64,000 nucleotides of DNA. Source: Lachnospiraceae bacterium. GTDB taxonomy: Bacteria; Bacillota; Clostridia; Lachnospirales; Lachnospiraceae. The stretch spans positions 1 through 64,000 of the forward strand of contig JAUNGD010000001.1 of NCBI GenBank assembly GCA_030524705.1, written 5' to 3'. A model generated the notes under the pieces. That model saw only the letters and a program-made list of their open reading frames with translations. It had not been told where the DNA came from and ran no database searches. Shown piece after piece: positions 9,384 through 18,013 of this stretch; position 1 is the first letter of the stretch, and every line of letters starts with the position of its first letter. Both the position numbers and the translations under genes were made by a program.

Positions 9384-9429
9384 CAAAAATGTGAAGCTGA
9401 TTGCAAACATGTCCAGACCCGTTTGTGAT
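9384..9429 (+). promoter_or_regulatory. chvE promoter with AraC-type direct repeats
   Basis: Two near-identical boxes, CAAAAATGT at 9384 and CAAACATGT at 9404, are spaced 20 bp start to start, about two helical turns. The second overlaps a possible -35 (TTGCAA, 9401-9406), followed after 17 bp by a weak -10 (TGTGAT, 9424-9429). Weak promoter elements plus a tandem repeat overlapping -35 are what an AraC/YesN-type activator would use. The assignment to YesN is inference. Confidence 0.5.
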
Positions 9430-9475
9430 AAGCTTAAACCATCTTAAAAGTGAGCGAAAAAAGGAGGAACAAACT

Positions 9476-10531
9476 ATGAACAAGAAATTTGTCGCTTTGA
9501 CAGCAGCAGCTCTCTGCGTAGCAGCTATGGGAACAATGGCAAGTGCAGAGGAAAAGGGCGTTATCGGAGTAGCAATGCCGACACAGGATCTTCAGAGATG
9601 GAATCAGGACGGCGAGAACATGAAGGCTCAGCTTGAGGAGAAAGGATATACCGTAGACCTTCAGTATGCTGGAAACGAAGTTCAGACACAGGTTTCCCAG
9701 ATTGAGAACATGATCGCTAACGGCGACCAGCTTCTGGTTATCGCATCTATCGAGGGCGATTCTCTTGGAACTGTTCTTGCACAGGCTAAGGAAGCAGGAA
9801 TCCCGGTTATCGCTTATGACCGTCTGATCATGAACACAGACGCTGTTTCCTACTATGCAACATTTGATAATTATCTGGTAGGTAAGACACAGGGCCAGTA
9901 TCTGGTAGATGCACTGGATCTCGAGAACCAGGACGGACCGTTCAACCTTGAGATGGTTACAGGTGACCCGGGTGACAACAACGTAAACTTCTTCTTCGGC
10001 GGCGCAATGGACGTTCTTCAGCCGTACATCGACGAGGGCAAGCTGGTTGTTCCGTCAGGTCAGATGACAAAGGACGAAGTAGCTACAGCAGGCTGGGATA
10101 CAGCAACAGCACAGTCCAGATTTGAGAACATTCTTTCTTCTTACTATGCAGATGGAACAAACCTTGACGCTGTTCTTGCTTCCAACGACTCTACAGCTCT
10201 CGGCGTTGTAAACGCACTGGCAGCTAACTACACAGGCGAGTATCCGGTTATCACCGGTCAGGACTGCGACATCGCAAACGTTCCGCATATCGTTGACGGA
10301 ACACAGGCTATGTCCGTATTCAAGGATACACGTACACTGGCTTCCAAGGTAGTTGAAATGGTTGACGCTATCATGCAGGGCGGAGAAGCTCCGGTGAATG
10401 ATGAAGAGACATATGATAACGGCACAGGCGTTATCCCGTCTTACCTTTGCGAGCCGACACCTGTTACAGTTGACAACTATCAGGAAATCCTGATTGATTC
10501 CGGATATTATACAGAGGATCAGATTCAGTAA
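9476..10531 (+). CDS. chvE: Multiple-monosaccharide ABC transporter, substrate-binding protein
   Basis: A 351-residue ChvE-type binding protein that delivers sugars to MmsAB. Landmarks are PTQDLQRWNQDGENMK, EVQTQVSQIENMI, PVIAYDRLIMNTDAVSYYATFDN, VTGDPGDNNVNFF and AVLASNDSTALGVVNAL, all in the ligand cleft regions of the ChvE family. The signal peptide ends in SPase I-type ASAEE and lacks a lipobox; the only cysteine in the leader is followed by V and preceded by L. That is unusual for a Gram-positive importer. Start is ATG 9476 with AAGGAGG; the TTG at 9401 is rejected. Codon choice is more biased than in the neighbours, as expected for a highly expressed protein. Confidence 0.92.
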   Translation: MNKKFVALTAAALCVAAMGTMASAEEKGVIGVAMPTQDLQRWNQDGENMKAQLEEKGYTVDLQYAGNEVQTQVSQIENMIANGDQLLVIASIEGDSLGTVLAQAKEAGIPVIAYDRLIMNTDAVSYYATFDNYLVGKTQGQYLVDALDLENQDGPFNLEMVTGDPGDNNVNFFFGGAMDVLQPYIDEGKLVVPSGQMTKDEVATAGWDTATAQSRFENILSSYYADGTNLDAVLASNDSTALGVVNALAANYTGEYPVITGQDCDIANVPHIVDGTQAMSVFKDTRTLASKVVEMVDAIMQGGEAPVNDEETYDNGTGVIPSYLCEPTPVTVDNYQEILIDSGYYTEDQIQ

Positions 10532-10562
10532 GACTTGACACTGCAAAAATAAACGATTTACG

Positions 10563-10585
10563 CAGGCGGGCACATCGCCCGCCTG
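10563..10585 (+). terminator. GC-rich stem-loop between chvE and mmsA
   Basis: A nine-pair perfect stem CAGGCGGGC / GCCCGCCTG with a five-base loop and no full T run. The position, just after a binding-protein gene and before the ATPase, suggests partial termination or 3'-end protection that keeps chvE mRNA in excess. Confidence 0.6.
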
Positions 10586-10645
10586 TTGTATATGTATGCC
10601 CCTGCCTGGGGCAGAGCTTATTCTATAAGTTTGGAGGGAGCAATT

Positions 10646-12184
10646 TTGGCAAAGATACTACTGGAAATGAAAAATATCACCAAAACATTCCCTGGTGTAA
10701 AAGCGCTTGACAACGTAAATCTTAAGGTAGAAGAAGGAGAAATTCATGCACTGGTCGGCGAGAATGGTGCAGGTAAATCTACCCTGATGAATGTTCTTTC
10801 AGGTATCTATCCGTATGGAACGTATGAAGGCGATATTGTATACAACGGAGAGGTATGTAAATTCCATGACATCAAAGACAGCGAAGGAAAAGGGATTGTT
10901 ATTATTCACCAGGAGCTGGCGCTGATTCCGTATATGTCGATCGGCGAAAATATGTTTTTGGGCAATGAGCGTGGGAAAAAAGCTGCTATTAACTGGGATG
11001 AAACACATGGTTTGGCAGAGAAATATATGAAACAGGTCGGACTGACAGAGTCTTCCAGAACCTTGATTAAAGATATCGGTGTCGGAAAGCAGCAGCTGGT
11101 GGAAATCGCAAAGGCGCTGGCCAAGAATGCGAAGCTGTTGATTCTGGATGAGCCGACTTCTTCCTTGAATGAGTCAGATTCCAAGGCACTGCTTGATCTG
11201 CTGCTGAAATTCAAGAGCGAGGGAATGACGTGTATCATTATCACACATAAGCTGAACGAGGTTGCTTATGTGGCAGATAAGATTACGGTTATCCGCGACG
11301 GTTCTACGATCGAGACTCTGGTCAAGGGTGTGGACGACTTTTCTGAGGATCGTATTATTAAGGGCATGGTTGGCCGTGAGATTGCAGACCGTTTCCCGAA
11401 ACGCCACGGCGTTAAGATCGGTTCCACGAATATGGAAGTGAAGAACTGGACGGTATATCACCCGCTTTACAGCGAACGCAAGGTAGTAGACAATGTTTCC
11501 ATTAAAGTATGCAAGGGAGAAGTGGTCGGTATTTCCGGATTGATGGGTGCAGGACGTACCGAGCTTGCAAAGAGTATTTTTGGAAAGAGTTATGGAACGA
11601 ATATCAGCGGAACTCTCCTGCTGGACGGTAAGGAAGTGCATTTGAAGAACGCAAAGGATGCGATTCGCCACAAGCTTGCCTATGTAACGGAGGACCGGAA
11701 GGGAGACGGTCTGATTCTCGGAAATCCGATTAAGATCAATACGACGCTTGCAAATCTGGAGGCAGTCAGCAGTCATTCCGTCATTGATAAGGACAAAGAG
11801 TACGCAGTGGCTGTGGAATACAAGGAAAAGCTGAAAACAAAATGTCCGACTGTGGAACAAAACGTCGGCAATCTGAGCGGCGGCAATCAGCAGAAGGTAT
11901 TGCTGGCGAAGTGGATGTTTGCCGACCCGGATGTTCTGATTCTTGATGAGCCGACAAGAGGTATTGACGTTGGTGCGAAGTATGAGATTTACTGTATTAT
12001 CAATGATCTGGTTGCAGCCGGAAAATCGGTCATTATGATTTCTTCGGAGCTTCCGGAGGTTCTGGGCATGTCAGACCGTATTTATGTCATGAACGAAGGA
12101 AAAATTGCCGGAGAGCTGACCCAGGCAGAGGCTTCTCAGGAGAAAATCATGGCATGTATTCTGAATTCGAGTAAAGGAGAGTAA
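10646..12184 (+). CDS. mmsA: Multiple-monosaccharide ABC transporter, ATP-binding protein
   Basis: Double ABC ATPase energising sugar uptake. The first cassette has Walker [10 protein letters not shown] at about 38-46, a degenerate signature (IGVGKQQL), and Walker [11 protein letters not shown]. The second has the degenerate Walker [11 protein letters not shown] and a canonical LSGGNQQKV followed by [14 protein letters not shown]. This asymmetry is standard for the MglA/XylG/RbsA class. I start it at TTG 10646 with GGAGGG seven bases upstream, giving 512 residues; the longer frame from 10586 has no family-like sequence before this point. It is followed four bases later by the permease gene. 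Confidence 0.93.
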   Translation: MAKILLEMKNITKTFPGVKALDNVNLKVEEGEIHALVGENGAGKSTLMNVLSGIYPYGTYEGDIVYNGEVCKFHDIKDSEGKGIVIIHQELALIPYMSIGENMFLGNERGKKAAINWDETHGLAEKYMKQVGLTESSRTLIKDIGVGKQQLVEIAKALAKNAKLLILDEPTSSLNESDSKALLDLLLKFKSEGMTCIIITHKLNEVAYVADKITVIRDGSTIETLVKGVDDFSEDRIIKGMVGREIADRFPKRHGVKIGSTNMEVKNWTVYHPLYSERKVVDNVSIKVCKGEVVGISGLMGAGRTELAKSIFGKSYGTNISGTLLLDGKEVHLKNAKDAIRHKLAYVTEDRKGDGLILGNPIKINTTLANLEAVSSHSVIDKDKEYAVAVEYKEKLKTKCPTVEQNVGNLSGGNQQKVLLAKWMFADPDVLILDEPTRGIDVGAKYEIYCIINDLVAAGKSVIMISSELPEVLGMSDRIYVMNEGKIAGELTQAEASQEKIMACILNSSKGE

Positions 12185-12187
12185 GCA

Positions 12188-13363
12188 ATGGATAAGGCGA
12201 AATTAAAGGTTGGAATTCAAAAGTATACAATGATTATTGTACTGGTGCTCGTAACACTGTTCTTTACATGGGGTACGCAGGGAAAGATTTTGCTCCCGCA
12301 GAATATTACAAACCTGATTTCCCAGAATGCATACGTATTCGTACTGGCAACCGGTATGCTTCTGTGTATCCTGACGGGAGGTAACATTGACCTTTCCGTA
12401 GGTTCTGTTGTATGTTTTGTAGGTGCTGTAGGCGGCGTTCTTATGGAGCAGATGGGTCTCCCGGATGCGGCTGCCATTATTCTGATGCTGCTTCTGGGCG
12501 CTTTGATCGGCGCATGGCAGGCTTTCTGGATTGCATTCCTGCGTATCCCGCCCTTCATCACCACACTGTCAGGCATGCTGGTATTCCGCGGACTTTCCAA
12601 CGTTGTTCTCGGCGGAAAAACACTTCCGATCAAGTCTGAGACATTCATCAAGCTGTTCGGCGGCGGAGCAAACTGCTACGTGCCGGATTTCCTCGGTGGC
12701 GGAGAAGGCCTGAACCGTGTCGCTCTGGTGACCGGTATTATTGCTTGTGTGATTTACATACTGGTAACAGTCCGCGGTCATATGAACCGCGTGAAAAAGG
12801 GGTATGAGACAGGAAATGTAGGAGCAATGTACGGCAAGATGGTGATTATCTGCGCGGTTGTACTTGCTATTTCCTACAAGCTGGCTCAGCACAAGGGTAT
12901 TCCGACCTCTCTTGTATGGGTACTGATCGTTGTTCTGGTTTACGGCTACATTACCAGTAAGACCACCATCGGACGTTACTTCTACGCAGTCGGCGGAAAC
13001 GAGAAGGCCACAAAGCTTTCCGGTATCAACACAAACATGGTTTACTTTATTGCATATACAAACATGGGCTTCCTGGCAGCTCTGGCAGGTATGCTTACCA
13101 TCGCACGTATGACCTCGGCTCAGCCGACCTACGGCCAGAACTATGAGATGGATGCCATCGGTTCCTGCTTTATCGGCGGCGCTTCCGCATACGGCGGTGT
13201 CGGTACGGTTCCGGGCGTTATCGTCGGCGCTGTTCTGATGGGTATTATTAACCAGGGTATGTCTATCATGGGTACGGATCAGAATATGCAGAAGGTAGTT
13301 AAGGGTCTCGTGCTTCTGGCAGCTGTTATTTTTGACGTAGTATCAAAGAAGAAAAATTCATAG
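12188..13363 (+). CDS. mmsB: Multiple-monosaccharide ABC transporter, permease
   Basis: A 391-residue polytopic permease of the BPD_transp_2 class, partner of MmsA and ChvE. Many hydrophobic segments are evident from residue 12 on. Family signatures include NIDLSVGSVVCFVGAVGG near residue 60, the IPPFITTLSGMLVFRG stretch near 120, and GTVPGVIVGAVLMGIINQGMSIMG near the C-terminus. The gene is translationally close to mmsA (three bases between) and is followed by two stem-loops, ending the operon. MmsB rather than XylH or RbsC is suggested by its partners and length. Confidence 0.92.
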   Translation: MDKAKLKVGIQKYTMIIVLVLVTLFFTWGTQGKILLPQNITNLISQNAYVFVLATGMLLCILTGGNIDLSVGSVVCFVGAVGGVLMEQMGLPDAAAIILMLLLGALIGAWQAFWIAFLRIPPFITTLSGMLVFRGLSNVVLGGKTLPIKSETFIKLFGGGANCYVPDFLGGGEGLNRVALVTGIIACVIYILVTVRGHMNRVKKGYETGNVGAMYGKMVIICAVVLAISYKLAQHKGIPTSLVWVLIVVLVYGYITSKTTIGRYFYAVGGNEKATKLSGINTNMVYFIAYTNMGFLAALAGMLTIARMTSAQPTYGQNYEMDAIGSCFIGGASAYGGVGTVPGVIVGAVLMGIINQGMSIMGTDQNMQKVVKGLVLLAAVIFDVVSKKKNS

Positions 13364-13500
13364 TTTGAAGCTTAAACGAAATGAATAAGTACAGCCGGTT
13401 TTTGACTGAAATTTTGTAAAAAATATTGAAATATGCATCCGCACCGAAAATTTTACTTGATTTTTGCGGTGGGATAGAGTATTTTAAGAACAGGTGACAA

Positions 13501-13538
13501 GGGCGTTCCACATCATAGTGCTGGAATGCCCTGTTTTA
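13501..13538 (+). terminator. Terminator after mmsB
   Basis: Stem GGGCGTTCCA / TGGAATGCCC (one G-T pair) with an 11-base loop, then TGTTTTA. An AT-rich stem (CACCGAAAAT with ATTTTTGCGGTG) lies about 60 bp before it. I see no gene in the 261 bp between mmsB and glnN. Confidence 0.75.
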
Positions 13539-13624
13539 CATTAAGGGTCTATGACCTGATGTGAAAACTGTTTATGCCGAACCCTGGCTTTCACAATTAT
13601 TTAAAGGGAAAAGAGGAGAAGATT

Positions 13625-15736
13625 ATGAGCGAGTATTTTAACGTAGCTGACATCTTCGGGGAAGATGTATTTACAGACAAGGTAATGCAGGAACGTCTTC
13701 CGAAAAAGGTGTACAAAGCATTGAAGAAGACCATTGAAGAGGGCACAGAGCTTGATCTGGCAACGGCTGATGTGATTGCAGCAGCTATGAAGGACTGGGC
13801 CATCGAAAAGGGCGCGACCCACTATACACACTGGTTCCAGCCGCTGACAGGCGTGACCGCAGAGAAGCATGACTCGTTTATCACAGCGCCGAATCCGGAC
13901 GGAACGGTTCTGATGGAGTTTTCCGGTAAAGAGCTGATCAAGGGCGAGCCGGATGCATCCTCCTTCCCGTCAGGCGGCTTGAGAGCTACCTTCGAGGCAA
14001 GAGGATACACAGCCTGGGATTGTACGTCTCCGGCATTTGTACGTCATGATGCGGCAGGAGCAATCCTCTGTATCCCCACTGCGTTCTGCTCCTACACCGG
14101 CGAGGCTCTGGACCAGAAGACACCGCTGCTGCGCTCCATGGAGGCTATCAACGCCCAGGCGCTGAGACTTTTGAGACTGTTCGGAAATACAACCTCCAAG
14201 AAGGTTACGCCTTCCGTTGGACCGGAGCAGGAATACTTCCTGGTGGATGAGAAGAAATTCCTTCAGAGAAAGGATTTGATTTTTACAGGCCGTACACTGT
14301 TCGGCGCTATGCCTCCGAAGGGACAGGAGCTGGATGACCATTATTTCGGTACGATCCGCCAGAGAATCGCTTCTTTCATGAAAGACGTCAACGAGCAGCT
14401 CTGGAAGCTGGGTGTATCTGCAAAGACACAGCACAATGAGGTTGCACCGGCACAGCATGAGCTGGCTCCGATCTATGCAGAGGCCAACGTTGCAGTAGAC
14501 CACAATCAGCTCGTTATGCAGACCTTGAAGAGAGTCGCATGCCAGCACGGTATGAAGTGCCTGCTTCATGAAAAGCCCTTCGCAGGTGTCAACGGCTCCG
14601 GTAAGCACAACAACTGGTCCATCACCACAGACGACGGAATCAACCTTTTGGATCCGGGCAAGACGCCTCATGAGAATATTCAGTTCCTTCTGGTTCTGAC
14701 CTGTATCCTGAAGGCAGTAGATACACATGCCGATCTGCTCCGCGAATCCGCAGCAGATCCGGGCAACGACCACAGACTTGGAGCAAACGAGGCGCCGCCT
14801 GCAATTATCTCTATTTTCCTTGGCGAGCAGCTTCAGGACGTGATTTCACAGCTCATCAGCACCGGTACAGCCACCCATTCCATCAAGGGCGGAGTGCTGG
14901 AGACAGGTGTTAAGACACTGCCGAACCTTGCAAAGGATGCGACAGACCGTAACAGAACATCACCCTTTGCATTTACCGGCAACAAGTTTGAATTCCGTAT
15001 GGTAGGCTCCAGAGATTCCATCGCATCACCGAATATCGTGCTGAATACCATCGTAGCCGAGGCATTCTCCGAGGCCTGCGACATTCTGGAAAAGGCAGAC
15101 AACTTTGAGGATGCAGTACATGACCTGATCAAAGAGTATGCCCGCGACCACCAGAGAATCATTTTCAACGGCAACGGCTACTCAGAAGAGTGGGTAGAGG
15201 AGGCAGAGAGAAGAGGCCTTCCGAATATCAAGTCCATGGTGGATGCAATTCCGGCCCTGGTAACAGACAAGGCAGTCGCCCTGTTTGAAAAGTTTGGCGT
15301 ATTTACCAAGGCTGAGCTGGAATCCCGTGTAGAGATCAAGTATGAGGCGTACGCAAAGGCTATCAATATTGAAGCCCGGGCTATGATCGACATTGCAAGC
15401 AAGCAGATCATTCCGGCAGTCATCAAGTATACAAAGAGCCTGGCTGATACCGTAAATGCAGTGACAGCGGCAGGGGCAGAGGCGTCTGTTCAGGTAGAAC
15501 TGCTGAACGAGACCAGCGCGCTTCTTTCCGACACCAAGGTTGCTCTGGCCAAGCTGACGGATGTGACGGCAGAGGCTGGTGCGATGGAAGAGGGCCGGGA
15601 GCAGGCAAAATTCTTCCACGATGTCGTTATGCCGGCTATGAGCGATCTGCGTGCACCGGTTGATAAGCTGGAGATGATCGTGGACAAAGAAATGTGGCCG
15701 ATGCCGTCCTACGGAGATCTGATTTTTGAGGTATAA
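13625..15736 (+). CDS. glnN: Glutamine synthetase, type III
   Basis: ATP-dependent ligation of ammonia to glutamate. The 703 residues match the long GSIII class rather than the roughly 450-residue GlnA. Landmarks are the GSIII N-terminal region ([19 protein letters not shown]), THWFQPLTG around 78, the [20 protein letters not shown] stretch, [10 protein letters not shown] (metal-binding Glu), the [15 protein letters not shown] and [11 protein letters not shown] region, [11 protein letters not shown] (ammonia/ATP site), and a C-terminal helical segment with [20 protein letters not shown] upstream. AAGAGGAGAAG sits before ATG 13625; the in-frame ATG at 13574 lacks a site. It is a single-gene transcript with terminators on both sides. 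No known glutamine riboswitch is recognised upstream. Confidence 0.95.
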   Translation: MSEYFNVADIFGEDVFTDKVMQERLPKKVYKALKKTIEEGTELDLATADVIAAAMKDWAIEKGATHYTHWFQPLTGVTAEKHDSFITAPNPDGTVLMEFSGKELIKGEPDASSFPSGGLRATFEARGYTAWDCTSPAFVRHDAAGAILCIPTAFCSYTGEALDQKTPLLRSMEAINAQALRLLRLFGNTTSKKVTPSVGPEQEYFLVDEKKFLQRKDLIFTGRTLFGAMPPKGQELDDHYFGTIRQRIASFMKDVNEQLWKLGVSAKTQHNEVAPAQHELAPIYAEANVAVDHNQLVMQTLKRVACQHGMKCLLHEKPFAGVNGSGKHNNWSITTDDGINLLDPGKTPHENIQFLLVLTCILKAVDTHADLLRESAADPGNDHRLGANEAPPAIISIFLGEQLQDVISQLISTGTATHSIKGGVLETGVKTLPNLAKDATDRNRTSPFAFTGNKFEFRMVGSRDSIASPNIVLNTIVAEAFSEACDILEKADNFEDAVHDLIKEYARDHQRIIFNGNGYSEEWVEEAERRGLPNIKSMVDAIPALVTDKAVALFEKFGVFTKAELESRVEIKYEAYAKAINIEARAMIDIASKQIIPAVIKYTKSLADTVNAVTAAGAEASVQVELLNETSALLSDTKVALAKLTDVTAEAGAMEEGREQAKFFHDVVMPAMSDLRAPVDKLEMIVDKEMWPMPSYGDLIFEV

Positions 15737-15795
15737 AGGCATAAAATAAAATAGTACCTGACGGCTGATACCGACGTCAGACGAAAAATAATGAA

Positions 15796-15834
15796 AAAGG
15801 GCAGATGATACGGAAGCGTATGGTCTGCCCTTTC
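15796..15834 (+). terminator. Terminator after glnN
   Basis: Long stem AAAGGGCAGA...ATACG / CGTAT...TCTGCCCTTT with loop GAAG and a short internal mismatch. The T-rich 3' arm ends the GSIII transcript. Confidence 0.8.
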
Positions 15835-15835
15835 C

Positions 15836-15995
15836 TATACACTATTTTTAGTGGAAAATGCATTGACGGATACAAAACGGCAGCTTATACTTTTAATAGG
15901 AAGATACGGTGAAAAAATACTGTGCGAGTTGCTGGATATGTCATATATTATATAAAGGAAGAAAATAGTTGATTGTACACTAAAAATAGTGTATA
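15836..15995. repeat. Pair of perfect 18-bp inverted repeats flanking a promoter
   Basis: TATACACTATTTTTAGTG at 15836-15853 recurs as its exact reverse complement at 15978-15995. Each copy is itself nearly palindromic (CACTA-N4-TAGTG). Between them lies a good promoter. This is the expected look of two operators for one repressor, about 142 bp centre to centre, upstream of a 51-codon ORF. No transposase or other mobile gene lies between the repeats, so insertion-element ends are unlikely. Confidence 0.75.
15863..15891 (+). promoter_or_regulatory. Sigma-A-type promoter for the 51-codon ORF
   Basis: TTGACG and TATACT with exactly 17 bp between. It lies inside the 18-bp inverted-repeat pair, with the second repeat falling about 80-100 bp into the transcript. 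Confidence 0.7.
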
Positions 15996-16047
15996 AAGGT
16001 ATTATCAGAGAGGGCAAGCTGTCTGAAATGCAGAAGGTGAGGTAGAT

Positions 16048-16203
16048 ATGGAAGAAATGGGAATGACAGATTTACAGTTTAAAAGCTGGCTGAAACAGAT
16101 CATCAGAGGACTCGAAAGCGCCAAAGAAGAGAATACAAAAGAGGAAACAGATAAGAAACTTGATGAACTGCTGAAAGACCTGAAGGAAGATTTACAGGGA
16201 TAA
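16048..16203 (+). CDS. Small charged protein of unknown function (51 aa)
   Basis: A short ORF reading MEEMGMTDLQFKSWLKQI at its start and ending KEDLQG. It is preceded by GAAGGTGAGG, a usable ribosome site, and by a promoter about 150 bp upstream. The protein is mostly helical by composition: an amphipathic N-terminal helix (TDLQFKSWLKQIIRGLESA) followed by a Lys/Glu-rich coiled-coil-like tail. No cysteine, membrane segment or signal peptide is present. From memory, short proteins with a TDLQFK opening are common in gut Clostridia without assigned function; I could not check this. The dedicated promoter and the paired palindromes argue that it is real and regulated. Confidence 0.6.
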   Translation: MEEMGMTDLQFKSWLKQIIRGLESAKEENTKEETDKKLDELLKDLKEDLQG

Positions 16204-16324
16204 AGGGAATGACAGGAAGGGCGGACTTGCCACCGCTCCCTATCACTGAAATGATACCATGAAGAAATAAAAAAATCCAGTTACATCCTCTTTTTTTGTT
16301 TTAGTGCAAAACTAACAATTTTTG

Positions 16325-16353
16325 TTGATTTTTTTTGTCAACTATATTAAAAT
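16325..16353 (+). promoter_or_regulatory. Promoter of the CdaR-type regulator
   Basis: TTGATT and TAAAAT with 17 bp between. The spacer holds an inverted repeat (GTTGA at 16324, TCAAC at 16338), a possible operator. The 120 bp before it hold no gene I can support. Confidence 0.55.
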
Positions 16354-16465
16354 AATACTAGTCGGGTTAAAAAGATAAAATATATGAAAATTGGGGTTAG
16401 GTTTATTGCGACGCGGCCGGGGGCCGGTTTGAAAGAGAGTGGAGAAGGCAAAGGAGGATGTACGA

Positions 16466-17554
16466 GTGATATCGAATCAGGTTTTACAGACAACATTGGA
16501 TGGATTAAAGGGCATCAGCAGAGTGGATTTGTGTGTGCTCGATACGGAGGGAATTATGCTGGCGACTACATTTCCGGAGGCAGAAAGCTTTCGGGATTCC
16601 GTTCTGAGCTTTGCTAATTCACCTGCAGACAGTCAGGTAGTCTCCGGCTGCCAGTTTTTCAAGGTGTTTGACGAGCATCAGCTGGAGTATATTCTGCTGG
16701 CAAATGGCAACAGTGACGATGTACACATGGTAGGCCGTATGGCCGCATTCCAGATCCAGAATCTTCTGGTAGCATATAAAGAGCGGTTCGACAAGGATAA
16801 CTTTATCAAGAATCTTCTTCTTGACAATCTTCTTCTCGTGGATATTTACAACCGTGCGAAGAAGCTTCATATTGATACGGAGGCGCGCCGCGTCGTCTTT
16901 ATTCTGGAGATCAACAATGAGAAGGAGAACAGCTCCCTGGAGACAGTGAGATCTCTGTTCAGCTCCAGATCCGGTGATTTCATTACCGCAGTAGATGAAA
17001 AGAGCATCATCGTGGTGAAGGAGCTGGCTCCCCAGGACGGTTATGCGGAGATGGACAAGATCGCGGAGATGATCCTGGATTCTCTTGGCGAGGAGAAAAA
17101 GAGGGAGGCTCTGATCGCATACGGTACCATTGTGGGCGAGATCAAAGAGGTGTCCCGTTCCTATAAGGAAGCGCGTATGGCGCTGAATGTCGGCAAGATT
17201 TTCTTTGCGGAGCGTTCAGTGATCGCCTACAGCTCCCTGGGCATCGGACGACTGATCTATCAGCTTCCGATCCCGCTGTGCAAAATGTTTATCAAAGAGA
17301 TCTTTGAGGGCAAGTCACCGGATGATTTCGATGAGGAGACTTTGATCACGATTAACAAATTTTTCGAGAACAGCCTGAATGTGTCGGAGACGTCCCGTCA
17401 GCTGTACATCCATCGAAATACGCTGGTGTACCGTCTGGATAAGCTTCAGAAATCTACGGGCTTGGATCTGCGGGTATTTGAGGATGCGATCACCTTCAAG
17501 ATTGCGCTGATGGTGGTAAAATACATGAAGTACATGGAAAACCAAGAGTATTGA
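16466..17554 (+). CDS. CdaR/PucR-family transcriptional regulator
   Basis: A 362-residue regulator in the sugar-diacid regulator class. It has an N-terminal sensory region (about 1-115) resembling the CdaR putative sugar-binding domain, a GGDEF-like middle part (RRVVFILEINNEKENSSLETVRSLF onward), and a C-terminal PucR helix-turn-helix: FFENSLNVSETSRQLYIHRNTLVYRLDKLQ at about 310-340. I place the start at GTG 16466, because a perfect AAGGAGG lies eight bases upstream, inside the longer frame that opens at 16439. It stands alone between a promoter and a strong terminator. The effector and targets are unknown. Confidence 0.88.
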   Translation: MISNQVLQTTLDGLKGISRVDLCVLDTEGIMLATTFPEAESFRDSVLSFANSPADSQVVSGCQFFKVFDEHQLEYILLANGNSDDVHMVGRMAAFQIQNLLVAYKERFDKDNFIKNLLLDNLLLVDIYNRAKKLHIDTEARRVVFILEINNEKENSSLETVRSLFSSRSGDFITAVDEKSIIVVKELAPQDGYAEMDKIAEMILDSLGEEKKREALIAYGTIVGEIKEVSRSYKEARMALNVGKIFFAERSVIAYSSLGIGRLIYQLPIPLCKMFIKEIFEGKSPDDFDEETLITINKFFENSLNVSETSRQLYIHRNTLVYRLDKLQKSTGLDLRVFEDAITFKIALMVVKYMKYMENQEY

Positions 17555-17580
17555 TCCTGCAAACAAAGCAGACGCTGTCT

Positions 17581-17619
17581 ATCTGCCTGCCGCAAAACGG
17601 CAGGCAGATTTTATTTTAT
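17581..17619 (+). terminator. Terminator after the CdaR-type regulator
   Basis: Perfect 12-pair stem ATCTGCCTGCCG / CGGCAGGCAGAT with loop CAAAA, then TTTATTTTAT. The remaining 390 bp to the next gene hold a small stem (GCCGGGA/TCCCGGC, 17674-17696), a promoter, and the structured ctpA leader described separately. Confidence 0.92.
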
Positions 17620-17868
17620 GCACTTTTCGGTGCGGGAAAATAATAATATCTGAAATATCCTAAAAAAAGGAGGGCCGGGAATTTTACAATCCCGGCTGAA
17701 ATGAAAAAGAAATTTGTATGAAAAAACTTATCTGCTTTGTCTGATCTTATATTATCGTAAACCTGTGAAGAATATATGGAAGATATTTGAAAGAAATATG
17801 GTGAAAAAATGAAGAAAATGTGAATGCGGTCGACCGGGATTTGCCGTAAATACGCAAAAAAATAGAAC

Positions 17869-17897
17869 TTGCAAAATAGAATGGATTATATTAAATT
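17869..17897 (+). promoter_or_regulatory. Possible promoter of the ctpA operon
   Basis: TTGCAA and TAAATT with 17 bp between, in an AT-rich stretch. Transcription from here would give a leader of about 110 bases carrying the hairpin over the ribosome binding site. Confidence 0.45.
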
Positions 17898-17931
17898 ATT
17901 ATTAGGCTATGTCGTCAGTGCAGAGGATAAA

Positions 17932-18007
17932 GCCTCCTTTGTGTTCTGGCAGTATGAATGATTCCGGGAGAATCAGGAATATTAAGAGTAGCCAGAATGA
18001 AGGAGGC
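17932..18007 (+). promoter_or_regulatory. Leader hairpin sequestering the ctpA Shine-Dalgarno
   Basis: GCCTCCTT (17932-17939) pairs perfectly with AAGGAGGC (18000-18007), which contains the ribosome binding site of the S41 protease gene. The stem continues after an internal loop as TCTGGC (17945-17950) with GCCAGA (17991-17996). A small inner hairpin, GATTC/GAATC, lies inside. The site would be closed by default, so translation may depend on temperature, a protein or another RNA. Confidence 0.65.
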
Positions 18008-18013
18008 GTGTGA

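Noticed and set aside
15836..15995. Insertion-element or attachment-site ends formed by the 18-bp inverted repeats
   Set aside because: Only 124 bp lie between them, containing a promoter and no coding sequence, and no target duplication is seen.
17954..18013. A 19-codon ORF ending directly before the ctpA-type start, as a leader peptide
   Set aside because: No ribosome binding site precedes it and its codons lie inside the structured leader; the hairpin explains the sequence better.
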